DNA of 64,000 nucleotides. Origin: Mycobacterium gallinarum (GTDB lineage: Bacteria; Actinomycetota; Actinomycetes; Mycobacteriales; Mycobacteriaceae). A model generated the notes under the pieces. It saw only the letters and a list, made by a program, of their open reading frames with translations, was not told the DNA's origin and searched no databases. Of this stretch, positions 62,397 through 64,000 are shown piece after piece. The position numbers were made by a program, and so were the translations under genes. Every line of letters begins with the position of its first letter. Position 1 is the first letter of the stretch. The stretch is from NCBI RefSeq assembly GCF_010726765.1, contig NZ_AP022601.1, positions 5,332,001 through 5,396,000 on the forward strand, written 5' to 3'.

Positions 62397-62437
62397 TTTC
62401 GACGACGACACTTATTCCCGGCCACCAGGAGGGCTTG

Positions 62438-62983
62438 ATGCCGCAGCGCCGGACCACGGACGAACGCATTGCCGACGCCACCTTGGCGCTGCTCCGCACC
62501 AAAGGCGCGCGCTCGGTGACGGTCGAGGCGGTGGCGGCGCGCTCGGGCATCGCCAAGACGACGATCTATCGCCGGCACCGCGATCGGCGCGAGATGCTGT
62601 CCGCCGCGTTGACGGGAATCGCCACTCCCGGACCGCTCGCCGACGACGCCAAGGCACCGGATCGACTGCGGTGGCTCATCCACGAAGCGGTCAAGGTCAT
62701 CGACGATGGAATCGGCTTCGGCGGCCTGGCATCCCTGCTCACCGACGACGACCCCGACTTCACCAAGATCTTCCGCCGCATCCTCGCTCGTCAGCGGGCC
62801 AAACTGGAGTCAGTCATCGAAGAAGCCACGGCCGACGGGTCGTTTCGCTCCGACGTCGACGGTGCGACTCTCGTCGACGCCATCGTCGGTGCGCACATCG
62901 CCGAACGCTCCCGCGCGGGCCGCATCGCCGCCGGATCAGAGCAGCGATCGTTCGATCTCTTCCGGCCGAGCGTGCTCGCATGA
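62438..62983 (+). CDS. TetR-family transcriptional regulator
   Basis: Regulator of 181 residues. The N-terminal TetR helix-turn-helix is TTDERIADATLALLRTKGARSVTVEAVAARSGIAKTTIYRRHRDRREML (about 6-54). The ligand-binding domain (60-181) has IHEAVKVIDDGIGFGGLASL and FRRILARQRAKLESVIEEA. The ATG at 62438 follows CCAGGAGGGC, a good ribosome site. It probably represses itself and the divergent membrane gene through the double operator at 62361; the ligand is unknown. Confidence 0.88.
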   Translation: MPQRRTTDERIADATLALLRTKGARSVTVEAVAARSGIAKTTIYRRHRDRREMLSAALTGIATPGPLADDAKAPDRLRWLIHEAVKVIDDGIGFGGLASLLTDDDPDFTKIFRRILARQRAKLESVIEEATADGSFRSDVDGATLVDAIVGAHIAERSRAGRIAAGSEQRSFDLFRPSVLA

Positions 62984-63065
62984 GTTTCCGAGGATCTCCA
63001 TTCGGCTCGTTTCCCGGCCGGCCGTGCAAAGCTGTTCATCGTCGGGCGAGTATGTGAGGGGTGCA

Positions 63066-64000
63066 GTGTCGACGTGTACGACGTGCGGGACGCATGCAGG
63101 TCCCGCGGAGGGAGTCTGTGAGAATTGCGGTGCCGCGTTGACGGCGATCCGACAACTCGCGGTGCCCAGGTCGGCTCCGGGCGCCGATGGCCAGGAGCCG
63201 GATCGCGATGAGAATCAGCTCGGGGCGATTGTGCTGCTCACCGACCGCGGCATCGAGCACACGCGCAACGAAGACGCCGGCGCAGCGGGAATCGTGCTCA
63301 ACAGCGCGGGGGACCGGCCGCGCGCGATCGCCGCCGTGGTGTGCGACGGTGTCTCCACCTCCGCCGACGCGCAGAATGCGTCGAGGGCCGCGTCGGCGGC
63401 AGGCGTCGACGCAATGCTGAAGGCACTGGCCGCATCCCGCGACATCCCGTCGGTGATGGTGGCCGGACTCGCTGATGGAGCGAAGGCGGCCGCGGAATCC
63501 ACGTCGCCCGAAGGATTCAGCCCTGCCTCATGCACCTACACAGCTGCCGTCGTCGTTCCGGCCGAGGGTGGACAGGTGCAGATCGCGATCGCCAACGTCG
63601 GGGACAGCAGGGTGTACTGGCTCCCCGAGCCGCCCGCGCAGCCGCAACGTCTGACCGTCGACGACACCGTTGCGCAGCAATTGATCTCGGCGGGTATACC
63701 GGCCGACTCGCCCGCCGTGCTGCGCGGGGAGCACACCCTGACCCGGTGGTTCGGTCGCGATGCCGATCGGGAGTGGGACGAATCAAGCGTTCATACGATG
63801 ATCACCGCCGACCGGGGCGTCCTGGTGCTGTGCTCGGACGGACTGCACAACTACCTCCCCGAGGCCGCCGACATCGCTCGGTTCTGCAACGGAACCGCAC
63901 CGGACGAGGCCGCTCGCGCGCTGGTCGATCACGCATTGCAGGCCGGCGGTCACGACAACATCACCGTGATCGTCATTCCGATCGGACCTCATGAGTTGGC
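63066..64000 (+). CDS. PP2C-type serine/threonine phosphatase with N-terminal zinc ribbon (partial)
   Basis: Runs off the window after 311 codons. It starts at a GTG with GAGGGG seven bases upstream. A zinc ribbon (CTTCGTHAG ... CENCG, residues 4-23) precedes the PP2C domain (about 55 onward). That domain has LLTDRGIEHTRNEDAG, VVCDGVSTSADAQ, IAIANVGDSRVYWL, VLVLCSDGLHNYL and GGHDNITVIVI, giving the metal-binding aspartates. Such phosphatases oppose PknB-type kinases. The downstream kinase or FHA genes that would confirm this lie outside. Confidence 0.88.
   Translation, partial: MSTCTTCGTHAGPAEGVCENCGAALTAIRQLAVPRSAPGADGQEPDRDENQLGAIVLLTDRGIEHTRNEDAGAAGIVLNSAGDRPRAIAAVVCDGVSTSADAQNASRAASAAGVDAMLKALAASRDIPSVMVAGLADGAKAAAESTSPEGFSPASCTYTAAVVVPAEGGQVQIAIANVGDSRVYWLPEPPAQPQRLTVDDTVAQQLISAGIPADSPAVLRGEHTLTRWFGRDADREWDESSVHTMITADRGVLVLCSDGLHNYLPEAADIARFCNGTAPDEAARALVDHALQAGGHDNITVIVIPIGPHEL

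Overview
The window reads as chromosome of an environmental, probably fast-growing mycobacterium (Mycolicibacterium type). It is GC-rich with high coding density and frequent GTG/TTG starts. From memory, the PonA2, LipM, PknH-type sensor lipoprotein, VapBC and ESX-type proteins are closest to Mycobacterium families.

Layout. (1) 1-8.3 kb: a partial HAD phosphatase, then a tightly overlapping mysA-mysB-mysC-mysD set for a mycosporine-like amino acid (MAA, a UV-screening metabolite). It is followed by a TauD-type dioxygenase and a convergent MFS transporter, then a flavin oxidoreductase. (2) 8.3-25.5 kb: ordinary accessory and housekeeping genes. These include an AraC regulator, two hydrolases, an RDD membrane protein pair, a PonA2-type penicillin-binding protein, YceI, lipM, a quinol nitric-oxide reductase operon with an SPFH protein, a secreted peptidase-like protein and a hemerythrin. 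The stretch also holds a small gene set of a Gly/Asp-rich repeat peptide, a JmjC oxygenase and a sucrase-ferredoxin-like protein. (3) 25.5-37.2 kb: a VapBC pair and a Wadjet/Ept-type plasmid-defence condensin whose three genes (jetC, jetB, jetA) are intact but separated by insertions on the opposite strand. Each jet gene has its own copy of an ~80-bp upstream module whose core resembles the mycobacterial LexA-independent DNA-damage promoter. No jetD is visible. (4) 37.2-46.2 kb: a toxin graveyard. It holds a broken RNase A-like toxin with intact immunity gene, a chimeric ORF, one complete ESX partner-toxin-immunity set, a DsbA remnant, a glutamine-type ABC transporter, and an orphan immunity gene behind a truncated ESX partner. 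(5) 46.2-55.6 kb: a second VapBC, a sensor lipoprotein, prfC, an SseB-like protein, a second complete ESX-type toxin set and an RsiV-like lipoprotein. (6) 55.6-64 kb: a glutamate-synthase-like flavoprotein, a beta-lactamase-fold hydrolase, membrane proteins, a DHFR-like protein, a TetR regulator with a double operator and a truncated PP2C phosphatase.

How they work together. The mys genes should make a UV-absorbing MAA that the dioxygenase may modify and the MFS protein may export. The jet genes would form one ring-shaped plasmid-cleaving complex despite being dispersed. The ESX partner-toxin-immunity sets resemble contact-dependent competition modules sent through a type VII system encoded elsewhere; several copies are eroding. 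No tRNA, rRNA, CRISPR array, transposase or replication origin was seen. All family assignments come from motif recognition by eye, without any search.
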